A stretch of DNA of 64,000 bases from contig NZ_CAJHBK010000001.1 of the NCBI RefSeq assembly GCF_904846615.1, forward strand, positions 3,038,001-3,102,000, in the 5' to 3' direction. Position 1 is the stretch's first letter, and each line of letters begins with the position of its first letter. The DNA comes from Psychrobacter sp. JCM 18902 (lineage in GTDB: Bacteria; Pseudomonadota; Gammaproteobacteria; Pseudomonadales; Moraxellaceae). The notes beneath the pieces were generated by a model, which searched no databases, had not been told where the DNA came from, and saw only the letters and a list, made by a program, of their open reading frames with translations. The translations under genes and the position numbers were made by a program. Below are positions 1-9,281 of the stretch, piece by piece.

Positions 1-114
1 AAGCACTATCGTATCACTCAGATGCTTTCATAAACAGTGCTGCTGGATGCCATAAAGACAGCCACGCTATAATGATGACATTTTAGCGTATCTTATTGAT
101 TATTTCCTTTTTCT

Positions 115-1587
115 ATGCTGGATGAAGCTATGCCTGACACGTCAATTCATGCGCCGACCAATATCATTTATACAGGCGTTGCTGGTACGGGGAAAACCTA
201 TCGACTGTTACAAATTGCTAAGCGATATACCGACTATCTGCCGAGAGCCGATGAGGCAGATATGTTGGGGCAGCTATTGCAAGAGCTTAGCTGGCGTGAA
301 ATCGTATGCTTGGTACTTTTGGATTTCCAATCTAAACACCAAGACTTGGTAAAAGTGCCTGAAATCGTCAATCATGCGTTCTTTGTCGCGAAAGCGGCGC
401 AGAATGCACGCGAAAAAAACTTAAGCAATACGGCTTGGTCTGTCCTTCAAATGCATAGCCCTACCAATTCAAAAACTGTGACTTATAAAAACCGTGCCAG
501 CCAAGCCTATTTTGATAAAGATGAGGGTGGTGCGTGGTATTTGCTGCCAGAAAGCTTTGAGTTATTAACAGAGCTATCGCAGCAACTTGCCGAATTTCAG
601 CAAGCGCAGCGTGATAACAGTGTCAACCAAAGCCAAGCAAACCCAAATAAAGGTTTTAGCCAGCAGCGTTTTACCATGGTCAGCTTCCATCAAGCGTATG
701 GCTATGAAGAGTTTGTCGAAGGCATTCGTCCTGTCATGGCAGCGTCTAATCATACAATGAATAGCTCATCTCAAATGAATTACGCCATTCAGGATGGTGC
801 ATTCTTAAAATTGTGTCAACGGGCAGCAAATGATCCAGAGCAGTGTTATGCCATTTTAATTGATGAGATCAATCGCGCCAACGTGTCACGAGTATTTGGC
901 GAGCTACTCAGTCTAATTGAGCCAGACAAACGGGCTGGCATGGCAAACGCGATGACTGTTCATTTGGCCTATTCTGGACGGGCTTTTAGCATCCCTGCCA
1001 ACATCGATATTTATGCCACGATGAACACCCAAGATCACTCGTTAGCACCACTTGATATGGCATTACGTCGGCGCTTTCGTTTTATCGAATGTCCACCGCA
1101 ACCAGAATTATTACCTATTATTCATGTACCCCAAAACTCAGAAACTGACAGTCCAGCAACGGTAGATTTGGCAAAGCTCTTAGCTGGTTTGAATAATCGC
1201 ATCACGCAAACATTGGGAATGGAAGCGCAGTTGGGTCATGCTTTTTTATGGTCAGTGACGGATCTGGGACAATTGCAAGCGGTGTTGGTCGAACAAATCA
1301 TTCCGCAGTTAATGCAAGCGACGGGTGGGCAAGAGGGTACTTTGCAATATATCTTTAGAGACGAGCAGCAGCCACTGCGAGCGCAGTTTATTCATGATAG
1401 CCATGCATCGATCAATAATAGTGTGAATGACCAAGTGAATGCTAATAGTCAAAATCCGCTGTTTACTGGTCAAAACGCATTTTTCGGTCAGTCTATGAGC
1501 ACAGCTGGCTATAGGATAAATACCGACCTCATCGCAAGGGTAGGCGAGTTTGCCAAACCCACTGTCTATCAACGTTTATATCCATAA
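115..1587 (+). CDS. mcrB: McrB-like GTPase subunit of modification-dependent restriction system
   Basis: AAA+ motor of the McrBC type IV restriction system, which uses GTP to translocate on DNA carrying modified cytosine. The sequence shows a Walker A (GVAGTGKT, residues 21-28), a Walker B region (LIDEINRAN, about residue 248) and the family signature MNTQDHSLAPLDMALRRRF. Walker A is almost at the N-terminus, whereas E. coli McrB has a modified-base-binding domain of roughly 160 residues before it, so that specificity domain appears absent or carried elsewhere. The partner mcrC starts 12 bases after the stop. ATG at 130 is a possible alternative start, with GGATGAAG just upstream. Confidence 0.88.
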   Translation: MLDEAMPDTSIHAPTNIIYTGVAGTGKTYRLLQIAKRYTDYLPRADEADMLGQLLQELSWREIVCLVLLDFQSKHQDLVKVPEIVNHAFFVAKAAQNAREKNLSNTAWSVLQMHSPTNSKTVTYKNRASQAYFDKDEGGAWYLLPESFELLTELSQQLAEFQQAQRDNSVNQSQANPNKGFSQQRFTMVSFHQAYGYEEFVEGIRPVMAASNHTMNSSSQMNYAIQDGAFLKLCQRAANDPEQCYAILIDEINRANVSRVFGELLSLIEPDKRAGMANAMTVHLAYSGRAFSIPANIDIYATMNTQDHSLAPLDMALRRRFRFIECPPQPELLPIIHVPQNSETDSPATVDLAKLLAGLNNRITQTLGMEAQLGHAFLWSVTDLGQLQAVLVEQIIPQLMQATGGQEGTLQYIFRDEQQPLRAQFIHDSHASINNSVNDQVNANSQNPLFTGQNAFFGQSMSTAGYRINTDLIARVGEFAKPTVYQRLYP

Positions 1588-1599
1588 AGGTGTTCAGCG

Positions 1600-3195
1600 T
1601 TGATAAATAATAGCTTCAGTCATAAAGTCATAGCCAATAATATTTATAGTGCCAACGTTAATGCATTTGATGTAAATACCATCACGGTGTTTGAGCATCA
1701 GCGTCTAACAGCGCATGACTTCTTACGGGTATCTGATTTCCATTGGTTGATGGCGCAAGAGTTTGCGGTATTTAGCATTAAGCGCAGACAAGGACAGTGG
1801 CAGTTAAAAGTCGGACATTATATAGGGATTATTTTACTGCCTAGCGGCATGACGCTTGAGATATTACCCAAACTCGTGGCAAAAACTTCTAGCGATCAAG
1901 TCGCGCAGCAATCATACCTTTCACAGAATGCCAGTCATCGCCATGCCAGCCATCGCCCCGATATCAGGCAAACTCGCCAATGGGTGCAGGACATGCTATC
2001 GGATTTGACCAATAGCAGTCATGCCAAAAACAAGCTACCCAATACAAAAAATCTAGGTCAATTTAGCAGTCAATTGTCGCCGCTATCGATAGCTGTACTG
2101 CCATTGTCAGATTGGCTTATCACGCAGTTTTTGCAGCGGCTGGTACATTATCGACCAAGCAAACACTATCAGACGCAGGTCGATAATCAAGCATCGCTAC
2201 AAGGTCGACTGCTCATCAAAGAACAATTGCTCCACAACAGCATGCAGCCGCATAAGTTTGTCTGTGAGAGCAGTATACTGAGCCAAGACATGCTAGGTAA
2301 TCGGCTGATTAAGAGCACGTTGGTTTTGATGACACCTTTATTTTTTCAATCAACGCTATCGAAAGCAGATGCGCCTAAATTTTTGCAGGTTTGGCAGCGA
2401 GTAGCGGCGTTGAGTTATCAAGAGCTGACACAGTTAGAGTCGATATACAAGCAAGCAAAGCGTCAGTTAGCCGCTCAACCGCTTCGAGCACCGCAATTAC
2501 AAGCTGCTCAGCAGTTGTTAGATATGGCTTATTGGTTACTAAGGCAGTCCAATGTGGCAACAGGTAATGGTATTGCGCCAAATAAACCATTCAAGCAAAA
2601 TCTGTCGTCTCCGCGTTTATGCTTGCTGATTGATATGAATCAAGCTTTTGAACAATGGGCAAGTATGCGCATTGCCTCGATGTTTCAGCAAGTGAGTCAA
2701 CAATATCAGCCGTTATATCAAACGCAAAGTATCTGGCTAACGGATGCAGAAGGGCGCGCATGTCTGTCTATACGACCTGATTTGCTCATATATAAAACTG
2801 ATGCTAATGATAATTGTCAAAATCAGAGTAGCACTGCGGTTATTGAAGCTAGAGAAAAAGGTCACTATAGCCATGTCATCGATATTAAATGGAAGCATTT
2901 ATCGCAGACAGCCAGCATTAGTGCCAGCGATGCTTATCAACTGATGAGTTACGCTCAGGCCTATCAAGCAGGGCAGGTGTGGCTGGTTTATCCAGTACAA
3001 GATAATGAGCGGTTGCCAGTTGCGCTCAGCCAACAAGTGCATGATTATAAAAAGACTGATGGCGCTAACAACCTTGATAAGAGCCATAATGCTACTGATG
3101 AAAAAGTGAGTCCTGCGCCATTGTGGCTCGTACCATTTAATGTTCTTACTGGTACGATAAACGGTGGCTTGCTTCCTGATTGGAATAGAGTATAA
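1600..3195 (+). CDS. mcrC: McrC-like nuclease subunit
   Basis: Endonuclease partner of McrB in modification-dependent restriction. The C-terminal half has the expected PD-(D/E)xK-like layout: RPDLLIY, then VIDIKWK, then DAYQLMSYAQAY. The start is TTG with AAAGG nine bases upstream, and the gene follows mcrB by 12 bases, so the two form one operon. At 531 residues it is longer than E. coli McrC (about 350). Part of the excess is low-complexity polar sequence around residues 100-155. Because McrB here lacks its N-terminal domain, the extra McrC length might help target recognition, which is speculation. A weak hairpin at 3243-3270 may end transcription. Confidence 0.87.
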   Translation: MINNSFSHKVIANNIYSANVNAFDVNTITVFEHQRLTAHDFLRVSDFHWLMAQEFAVFSIKRRQGQWQLKVGHYIGIILLPSGMTLEILPKLVAKTSSDQVAQQSYLSQNASHRHASHRPDIRQTRQWVQDMLSDLTNSSHAKNKLPNTKNLGQFSSQLSPLSIAVLPLSDWLITQFLQRLVHYRPSKHYQTQVDNQASLQGRLLIKEQLLHNSMQPHKFVCESSILSQDMLGNRLIKSTLVLMTPLFFQSTLSKADAPKFLQVWQRVAALSYQELTQLESIYKQAKRQLAAQPLRAPQLQAAQQLLDMAYWLLRQSNVATGNGIAPNKPFKQNLSSPRLCLLIDMNQAFEQWASMRIASMFQQVSQQYQPLYQTQSIWLTDAEGRACLSIRPDLLIYKTDANDNCQNQSSTAVIEAREKGHYSHVIDIKWKHLSQTASISASDAYQLMSYAQAYQAGQVWLVYPVQDNERLPVALSQQVHDYKKTDGANNLDKSHNATDEKVSPAPLWLVPFNVLTGTINGGLLPDWNRV

Positions 3196-3242
3196 TGAGC
3201 GCTGTCGATGAGTAAGTAGCACTTAGCATCGTGGAGAAAAGG

Positions 3243-3280
3243 ATTTATCATAGTGGTTTTTATGATAAATGAGCGTTTTT
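3243..3280 (+). terminator. possible terminator after mcrBC
   Basis: Inverted repeat ATTTATCATA / TATGATAAAT with an 8-base loop, followed by GAGCG and a T6 run. The T run is a few bases late, so this is only a candidate. Confidence 0.4.
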
Positions 3281-3322
3281 TAAGTAATTTAGCAGTTTTT
3301 TTAAATTAATTAAAAATAGGTG

Positions 3323-3351
3323 TTGACACCATCGGCTTTTCCCCTTAATAT
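3323..3351 (+). promoter_or_regulatory. sigma-70 promoter of the tRNA-Pro gene
   Basis: A perfect -35 TTGACA (3323-3328), a 17-base spacer and TAATAT (3346-3351) as -10. It lies about 90 bases before tRNA-Pro, with no ORF between. This is the strongest consensus promoter I noticed in the window. Confidence 0.8.
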
Positions 3352-3438
3352 GTGCACCTCGATAGCAAGGAACGTTAACAAGTTAGTGGCATTGCCAACA
3401 ACGAGTTAATCAACAAACTATCGTGATAATAGACATTT

Positions 3439-3515
<77 letters not shown>

Positions 3516-3527
3516 TCTATTTTTAAG

Positions 3528-3548
3528 AGCCTTACAGGCTTTTTTTTA
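3528..3548 (+). terminator. terminator after tRNA-Pro
   Basis: Stem AGCCT-TAC-AGGCT followed directly by a run of Ts. It separates tRNA-Pro from the next two tRNAs. Confidence 0.65.
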
Positions 3549-3566
3549 TGTATAATGGTTTAGTTT

Positions 3567-3597
3567 TTGATATATTTAAAACTTGCTTTAGTATATA
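3567..3597 (+). promoter_or_regulatory. possible promoter of tRNA-Arg/tRNA-His
   Basis: TTGATA at 3567-3572 as -35 and a TAGTAT/TATATA cluster at 3589-3597 as -10, starting 15 bases before tRNA-Arg. This would be a very short leader, so it is tentative. A terminator-like hairpin after tRNA-Pro makes a separate promoter reasonable. Confidence 0.4.
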
Positions 3598-3611
3598 AAA
3601 GTCCTCTAAGA

Positions 3612-3688
3612 GCGCCTGTAGCTCAGCTGGATAGAGCATCTCCCTTCTAAGGAGGTGGCCGCAGGTTCGAATCCTGCCAGGCGCACCA
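3612..3688 (+). tRNA. tRNA-Arg (anticodon TCT)
   Basis: Acceptor GCGCCTG pairs with CAGGCGC. The anticodon loop is CTTCTAA on the stem TCTCC/GGAGG, the T loop is GGTTCGAATCC, and CCA is encoded. It reads AGA codons. Confidence 0.96.
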
Positions 3689-3726
3689 TTTAGCCTGCAA
3701 ATCTTGCCTCATCAGGCAATAGTTAT

Positions 3727-3803
3727 GGCGGTTGTAGCTCAGTTGGTAGAGCCCCGGGTTGTGATCTCGGTTGTCGTGGGTTCGAGTCCCATCAGTCGCC
3801 CCA
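3727..3803 (+). tRNA. tRNA-His (anticodon GTG)
   Basis: Cloverleaf with anticodon GTG in loop TTGTGAT. It has the extra 5' G (G-1) opposite C73 that is specific to tRNA-His, and an encoded CCA. The acceptor stem GCGGTTG/CAGTCGC contains two G-T wobbles. It follows tRNA-Arg by 38 bases. Confidence 0.95.
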
Positions 3804-4335
3804 TATTTTATTCTGCATTATCCTCTTCTTGTTCTACCTCATTATAAAAACCTTATTCTAAATAATAATACTTGCCATGTTTGGCTTTTTTTTGTGCCTG
3901 TATGATTGGTTTTAACCTATCTTACCCCCTGCGATTAAAATTTGTAGACTCATCAACCCTTTGATTGTCTATTGATTTACTGGCCTTTTGTCTCATTTAT
4001 TTTTATCATGGGTTCTCTTTTGAGACGCTTGCTATCTCTGTACGTGCCTTAAACCTGCTTTGTTATTCTTTAACCGCCTTTATATAGAATAGCAAAATAT
4101 AGAATAACAAAGGCAACGCTTTTAGTGATGCATCATGATAAGGTTTTAAAGCCCGTTGATATATTAGGTCATCCATTAAGAAGTGATCCATTGCAGATGA
4201 TACGAGTGTTAAGAAAATTAAAGGTCAGTTAAAAAATATATTGAATAGATTAAGTAAGCCTAAGACTGTAGTAGGGATGTGAGTGTTTGTCTGAGATGCG
4301 CTGCTATGGATCTTATATTATTGAGGAAGTGATTG
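3804..4335. other. intergenic stretch, no gene seen
   Basis: About 530 AT-rich bases between tRNA-His and the AraC-type regulator. I see no ORF with family resemblance and no clear repeat. It presumably holds the regulator's promoter. GAGGAAG at 4323-4329 is the ribosome binding site of the next gene. Confidence 0.6.
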
Positions 4336-5271
4336 ATGGACGCATTGAGCGTATTGCTACAAAACGTGCATTTGTTTGAAACCAAGTATTATCGTTTGAA
4401 TGGGACTGGTAATTGGTCTTATTCCATCACTAGACAAGATACGATTTTGTTTTATTTAGTGATGTCTGGGAGCTTTTGTATCGACGTCGGCAATGGTTTG
4501 CGACAGGCGCATGCAGGCGATATGATTATGATTCCCAGTGCCCATAAGCATGTGAGCTATGCCTTAGATCATAATGGTGACGATGCGCTACCGCTGGATG
4601 AGTTGCTGACTCATTGTAAGGAAAACACCCTTGATATCGATGGCAACGGTGATCCTAACTCGTCTTTGATATTGATTGAATGCAAGTATGACAAAGAAAT
4701 GATACGTCCTTTGCTGTCTGTGCTGCCTGCGATTTTGCCTGAAATCAACGATGAGTCTGACGGTAGGTTTGAGGTCATTGATGTCGAGATTAAGCTGCTG
4801 ACCTTAGAAGCCGAGCGTGAGCGCATGGGCAAGACCGCGATCATCAATCATTGGGCAAGTATTATGATGATTGAATGTTTGCGGGTTTATATTGAAAGTT
4901 TGCCTGAGGCCACAGAAAATTGGCTAAAAGCCATGAAAGATCCGTTTTTGACCAAGGCGTTAGCAGCGATGCATCAAGCGCCCAATCAAAACTGGACCAT
5001 TCATAAGCTGGCTGAAGTCGCAGGAATGTCACGCTCAAGCTTTGCGCAGCGCTTTAAAGATACAGTTGGTATGCCGCCGCTGACCTATCTCATTGATTAT
5101 CGCTTGCGCTTGGCGGCCCGTTATCTACGCTTGCAGCAAAACAGTATTGGCCGTATCAGTGAGTTGGTTGGCTATGCGTCAGACTCGACCTTTAGTCAAG
5201 CATTCAAGCGCGTTTATGGGGTATCACCAAAAGCCTATCGCCAACAATATCAACAAGAAAACATCGCATAA
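4336..5271 (+). CDS. AraC-family transcriptional regulator with cupin domain
   Basis: Cytoplasmic transcription factor. The N-terminal half (about 1-190) looks like the sensor cupin of the AraC 'cupin_6' group (FYLVMSGSFCIDVG, then HAGDMIMIPSAH). The C-terminal 100 residues hold the double helix-turn-helix: LAEVAGMSRSSFAQRF and ISELVGYASDSTFSQAFKRVYGVSPKAYR. I chose ATG 4336 over the in-frame TTG at 4333 because GAGGAAG sits eight bases before it. The gene stands alone and is closed by a strong terminator, so its target and ligand cannot be told from context. Confidence 0.87.
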   Translation: MDALSVLLQNVHLFETKYYRLNGTGNWSYSITRQDTILFYLVMSGSFCIDVGNGLRQAHAGDMIMIPSAHKHVSYALDHNGDDALPLDELLTHCKENTLDIDGNGDPNSSLILIECKYDKEMIRPLLSVLPAILPEINDESDGRFEVIDVEIKLLTLEAERERMGKTAIINHWASIMMIECLRVYIESLPEATENWLKAMKDPFLTKALAAMHQAPNQNWTIHKLAEVAGMSRSSFAQRFKDTVGMPPLTYLIDYRLRLAARYLRLQQNSIGRISELVGYASDSTFSQAFKRVYGVSPKAYRQQYQQENIA

Positions 5272-5290
5272 TGTATCGTTAATACACTAT

Positions 5291-5330
5291 AAAAGCGTTA
5301 AGGTTGCCATTAGGCCCTTAACGCTTTTTT
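5291..5330 (+). terminator. terminator of the AraC-type regulator
   Basis: AAAAGCGTTAAGG pairs with CCTTAACGCTTTT, followed by a T run. It lies 20 bases after the stop codon. Confidence 0.85.
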
Positions 5331-5562
5331 GTTTTCTCATAGTGAAGTATGAGACTTTTATGAAGATATTTCGTCTATGGTTGACAGGTGTTGATAGAGA
5401 GTATTTTGACGATGGACAGCTGACAATGTGCTTGTGTTCAGGTACTATGGAATAATGAGTCGTCTAGGCGCAAACGCTTGTTTTTAGCGTAAGATATGTC
5501 ACTGTATGGTGGTCAGATCGTTTGTTCTAAATGATATTTATTTTTGCTGCTGATGGTATGTT

Positions 5563-6627
5563 ATGACTGAACCGACCGCAAAGCCACGTGCAGGAGCCAA
5601 TAGCCAACAAGGCTCAGCTGTGTCTGCTAAAAAACAAAGCGATATGAATCCAAGCAACGTCAAGCATGGTCGAAAAGACAAGGCGGGTGCGACACCTGAC
5701 AAAGCGATGTTATTGGCACTGTTTACGCTGCCAGATATTGAAGAGGTAGGTGTTAAAGAGGTCGTTAAAGAGGTCGTTAAAGGCGCAGCTGATGAGTTGT
5801 CTAACACTCATAGCAGGGTGCAACAGCCTGCTGCTAGCGAGATGAATATTGCCGAGCAGCGTGTGGCACTGTATCGTACCCAGCATGAGCGTACGCGATT
5901 ATTATATATGGCATCCGCTGCCACGCGACCTACTTATTTGGTTCAAACGCTCAAATCACAATTCGCAGAACATCAGCAATACTTGCTGGCACAGCAGCTT
6001 GATAAACGTGGCTTGATGGATACCGATGGACTAGAGCGTCTTTGGCAGCAGCTGCATGTGGTCGATGACATCATTGCTGATATTGTCCGTCATATGCCAG
6101 CTCAGCAACCAGCAGGTTGGCAACTGACTACTCAGGATGGGCGAAATCCGCTATGCTTTGCCACCGTTGGCAAATTAAAGAACAGTAAGCCTATTCGTGA
6201 TCAAGGCAGTCTAAATAGCTATGTACTTGGGCATTTTGGCGTGAGTAGTTTTACCTATGACCGCGGCTATTATATTGGCCATGTCGTTGGCTACTTATTC
6301 AGCTGTTATTTTTGTGCCCATCTATCTATTAGCTATGGTGTTACGGCACTTGGTTCGCAGGTTATAGCTGATTACGATTACGCCAGTCTTGAGACGCCAT
6401 ACATGGTTAGACTGCTACAAGGGCTGGATGGCTACTGTAAAAAACGTATTTATCAATTGGCAGTTATCTGTGCACGATTGAGTGTTTTTGCCAGTGACAA
6501 GCGTATCGAGAGAATGCTCATTGCTGAGGTCAACGACTTCGATAAAAAACTGCAGCAGCAGCACTTAGATGTTTTGTTATTGCAAGGTTTGATGCCAGAC
6601 AGTAGCGATTCTACGCCGCTTTTTTAA
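5563..6627 (+). CDS. conserved-looking hypothetical protein
   Basis: I do not recognise this 354-residue protein. The first 85 residues are polar and probably disordered. They contain the repeat VKEVVKEVVK, encoded by a 12-base tandem duplication (GTTAAAGAGGTC) near 5757-5785. From about residue 95 the sequence looks folded: a helical segment (LYRTQHERTRLLYMASAATR) and a cysteine-containing hydrophobic stretch (VVGYLFSCYFCAHLSISYG, near residue 243). I see no signal peptide. It precedes gspF by 81 bases without an obvious terminator, but a link to secretion is not established. Codon use looks like its neighbours. Confidence 0.7.
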   Translation: MTEPTAKPRAGANSQQGSAVSAKKQSDMNPSNVKHGRKDKAGATPDKAMLLALFTLPDIEEVGVKEVVKEVVKGAADELSNTHSRVQQPAASEMNIAEQRVALYRTQHERTRLLYMASAATRPTYLVQTLKSQFAEHQQYLLAQQLDKRGLMDTDGLERLWQQLHVVDDIIADIVRHMPAQQPAGWQLTTQDGRNPLCFATVGKLKNSKPIRDQGSLNSYVLGHFGVSSFTYDRGYYIGHVVGYLFSCYFCAHLSISYGVTALGSQVIADYDYASLETPYMVRLLQGLDGYCKKRIYQLAVICARLSVFASDKRIERMLIAEVNDFDKKLQQQHLDVLLLQGLMPDSSDSTPLF

Positions 6628-6708
6628 GCCATTAAATCTCGATAGACCTCCTTTACAAGTCCTTGTTTATTACTTTTTCTTGTTGACCACTTTAGGATAT
6701 TCGCTGCT

Positions 6709-7911
6709 ATGCCCGCTTATCATTATAAAGCGTTAGATGACCATGGCAGTGTGCAAAAAGGCTTGCTCGAAGGCGATTCTGCGCGGCAAGTTCGCCAGCA
6801 GCTGCGTGATAAACAATGGACGCCCGTTGAAGTCAGTGCCGTCAATGACAGACAAAACCAGAATAAAAACCGCTATAAAAAACCGTCTGCTTACGAGTTG
6901 GCATTGCTGACCCGTCAATTATCGGTATTATTGGCAGCGGGTATTCCGTTAGAGGAAACGCTTGCCGCCGTCGCCAAACAATCACCAAAAACCCATATTA
7001 AATCTCTCATGCTTGCCGTGCGCTCGCATGTATTAGAGGGTTTGAGCTTGGCGCGAGCATTGCAGCAAGCCGCCAGTTTTCCACCACTATATATCGCGAC
7101 CATTGCGGCAGGGGAGAAGTCAGGTCACTTGGATTTAATCTTGAACCAGTTGGCAGATTACACCGAAAACCGCTTTGCATTGCAAAAGAAAATCCAAGGC
7201 GCAATGGTTTATCCGATTGTGCTGATGGTGATGGCAATTGGCGTGATTATGGGTTTGATGAGTTTTGTGGTGCCCAAAATTGTCAAAGTGTTTGAGCAGT
7301 CTGAACAGGCATTGCCGCTCATTACCCAAATTGTTCTTAGCCTATCTAACCTCATTACGCAGTGGTGGTGGCTGATGCTGCTAGTATTGTCAGGAACGGC
7401 ATTTTTGTTTTATCGTTTTGCGCAGACGCAAGCGGGTAAGTTAGCGATAGACAGCATCGTGCTAAGACTGCCGATATTGGCGCGGTTATCAAAAGGGCTG
7501 AATGCAGCACGTTTTGCCAGTACATTGGCGATATTGGTACGCTCAGGGGTGCCGTTGATTGAGGCACTGCATATTGGTGCGGCGGTGACGACCAATTTAC
7601 ACATTCAAAAAACCATCATCACTGCGGCTGATAGGGTGACGGAAGGCTCAAGCTTATCGAGTCAATTAGAAAAGTCCAGTTACTTTCCGCCGATGATGGT
7701 GCAAATGATTAAAAGTGGCGAAAACTCAGGCGAGCTTGAAAACATGCTCAGCCGCGCCGCCAATATGCAGGAAGCAGAAGCCACTAACTTTATCAGTACC
7801 TTATTGTCGCTACTTGAGCCGTTGATGCTAGTGCTGATGGGCGTGGTAGTGATGATTATCGTAATGGCAGTGATGCTACCGATTGTCAATATGAATGATC
7901 TGGCAGGATAG
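6709..7911 (+). CDS. gspF: type II secretion system inner-membrane platform protein GspF
   Basis: Polytopic platform protein that couples the cytoplasmic ATPase GspE to assembly of the pseudopilus. The 400-residue length fits the family. It opens with the typical MPAYHYKALDDHG and has two T2SSF domains (about 60-185 and 265-390), each with a helical bundle and a hydrophobic segment (IVLMVMAIGVIMGLMSFVVPKIV, then LEPLMLVLMGVVVMIIVMAVMLPI). The motif GEKSGHL of the first domain is echoed as SGENSGEL in the second. The other core gsp genes, apart from gspG downstream, are not in the window, so the T2SS genes are dispersed, as is usual for Moraxellaceae. Confidence 0.93.
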   Translation: MPAYHYKALDDHGSVQKGLLEGDSARQVRQQLRDKQWTPVEVSAVNDRQNQNKNRYKKPSAYELALLTRQLSVLLAAGIPLEETLAAVAKQSPKTHIKSLMLAVRSHVLEGLSLARALQQAASFPPLYIATIAAGEKSGHLDLILNQLADYTENRFALQKKIQGAMVYPIVLMVMAIGVIMGLMSFVVPKIVKVFEQSEQALPLITQIVLSLSNLITQWWWLMLLVLSGTAFLFYRFAQTQAGKLAIDSIVLRLPILARLSKGLNAARFASTLAILVRSGVPLIEALHIGAAVTTNLHIQKTIITAADRVTEGSSLSSQLEKSSYFPPMMVQMIKSGENSGELENMLSRAANMQEAEATNFISTLLSLLEPLMLVLMGVVVMIIVMAVMLPIVNMNDLAG

Positions 7912-8582
7912 TGAGCACTTAAGCCTTCTGAGCTTGTGTGCCTCCCGCTCACATTTCTATTGTAGCCATCTTACTAAATATTACGCTAGCTTTCTTAAGA
8001 TTTGCTTACTGTTGTAGATTGTTGACTGAGCCAGGTTTTTACTAGGGTAAAGCCAGCCATCAAGCTATAGTAAGCGTCAGTCAAAAGTTATCCTTATAAA
8101 TATTACTCACCATGCTGTGGTTCAGTATTGATGCTTATAAAAGTCAGTGTTCATAACAATCTACTTGCGGTGCTAGGGCGTGTCCTTATTTTAAAAATGG
8201 TGATAAAAATGAGATAAATTGCCGTCAAACAAGGAAAGTAGCGTAAATAATATCGAGATATTAAGAAGCTATTTGACGATGTTTGGCAAAATTTAGCTAT
8301 TTTTAGGCCATTTAGAAAGTAAACGATTGAATTGAGGACACGCCCTAGATAAAAATAAAATCATGGTTTATAGTGATAATCGTTTCAGTGCTCATTAATA
8401 CGCCGATCATTGCCGATTATTAATGTTACTTAAACGCCACTTTTCCTATTTACATCACCCTGATGCCAAAAGCGATGATAAAAGCGATGACTATAATTGA
8501 CAAAATTCAAGTAACTACTATGCCAATAAGTGCTATAAGTGCCAACAAGCCAGCTCCTACGAGAGCCAACAAGCCACTGTCT
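7912..8582. other. gspF-gspG intergenic region containing a MITE
   Basis: About 670 bases. The central 176 bases are a small inverted-repeat element (separate entry). The rest shows no gene. The open frame does extend upstream of gspG to 8463, but the extra residues do not look like a pseudopilin leader. Confidence 0.6.
8173..8348. mobile_element. IS5-type MITE (non-autonomous)
   Basis: Perfect 14-base terminal inverted repeats CTAGGGCGTGTCCT (8173-8186) and AGGACACGCCCTAG (8335-8348) bound 176 bases without an ORF. The outermost CTAG at each end can be read as a 4-base target duplication, a pattern known for IS5-family elements (YTAR targets). The interior includes a near-palindrome AATATCGAGATATT. 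I see no second copy in the window. It sits between two type II secretion genes. Confidence 0.75.
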
Positions 8583-9002
8583 ATGCGTAATAACCAGTCT
8601 GGATTTACTCTGATCGAGATCATGGTCGTGATTGTAATCTTGGCAATTCTTGCAGGCTTAGTTGTCCCGAAAGTGGTGGGACAAAGTGATAAAGCTCGCG
8701 TCAAGACCACTGAAACAGCGCTTGCTACAGTATCCAACGCCCTTGATATGTATAAGGTTGATAATTCGCGCTATCCGACTACCGCACAAGGTTTAGAAGC
8801 ATTAACCACACCGCCAGCAGAGGCCAAAAACTACCCAGATGGTGGTTATATCAAAGGCGGCTATCCAACAGATGGCTGGGAAAACGAGATGCAATATGTC
8901 GCCCCAGGCAGTGAAGGTCGTCCTTATGATTTATTCTCGCTGGGTGCAGATGGCCAGCAAGGCGGCGAAGGTCAAGATGCTGATCTTTATGCTCAATTAT
9001 AA
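8583..9002 (+). CDS. gspG: type II secretion major pseudopilin GspG
   Basis: Main subunit of the T2SS pseudopilus, processed and N-methylated by prepilin peptidase PilD. The leader MRNNQSG is followed by FTLIEIMVVIVILAILAGLVVPKV, the class III signal with Glu at +5. The C-terminal part carries the GspG hallmarks NSRYPTTAQGLEAL, YPTDGWENEMQYV and DLFSLGADGQQGGE (calcium-site region). I place the start at ATG 8583 because this gives a seven-residue leader. The upstream ATG at 8463 would add 40 residues with no family counterpart. A long perfect-palindrome terminator follows. Confidence 0.92.
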   Translation: MRNNQSGFTLIEIMVVIVILAILAGLVVPKVVGQSDKARVKTTETALATVSNALDMYKVDNSRYPTTAQGLEALTTPPAEAKNYPDGGYIKGGYPTDGWENEMQYVAPGSEGRPYDLFSLGADGQQGGEGQDADLYAQL

Positions 9003-9091
9003 GTATTAACTTGATGAGCAATTAAAATATGGGTAGCTAACGATCCCTTACTCAATAGTATGTTTATTGGTTAAGACCGCTCTAATGCTCT

Positions 9092-9132
9092 TAAATATCA
9101 ACCAATAAGGCCTTATTGGTTGATATTTTTTA
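9092..9132 (+). terminator. terminator after gspG
   Basis: Long perfect palindrome centred on AATAAGGCCTTATT, with arms reaching ATATCAACC and GGTTGATAT, followed by a T run. Confidence 0.85.
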
Positions 9133-9281
9133 TCAGTCAGTAAATTGAGTAGTACTCCATAGGTGGCATTTCATAGTTAGTGTCATGCCATCCATTTTTC
9201 CATTATAAAGCTGTACGTTTGATACCAGTCATATCGCCCCGATCATTTGTCATTAAAAGCAGCCAGCAGAGGTCATTATTC

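Noticed and set aside
5360..5455. Short open frame after the AraC-regulator terminator (MKIFRLWLTG…)
   Set aside because: 32 codons with no ribosome binding site and no family resemblance, so it is not supported as a gene.
7007..7952. Minus-strand frames opposite gspF
   Set aside because: They overlap a clear GspF gene, have no start signals, and their residues are biased by the opposite codon pattern.
8463..8582. N-terminal extension of 40 residues for GspG
   Set aside because: A pseudopilin leader should be short, and MRNNQSG at 8583 gives the normal length. The extra residues have no family counterpart.
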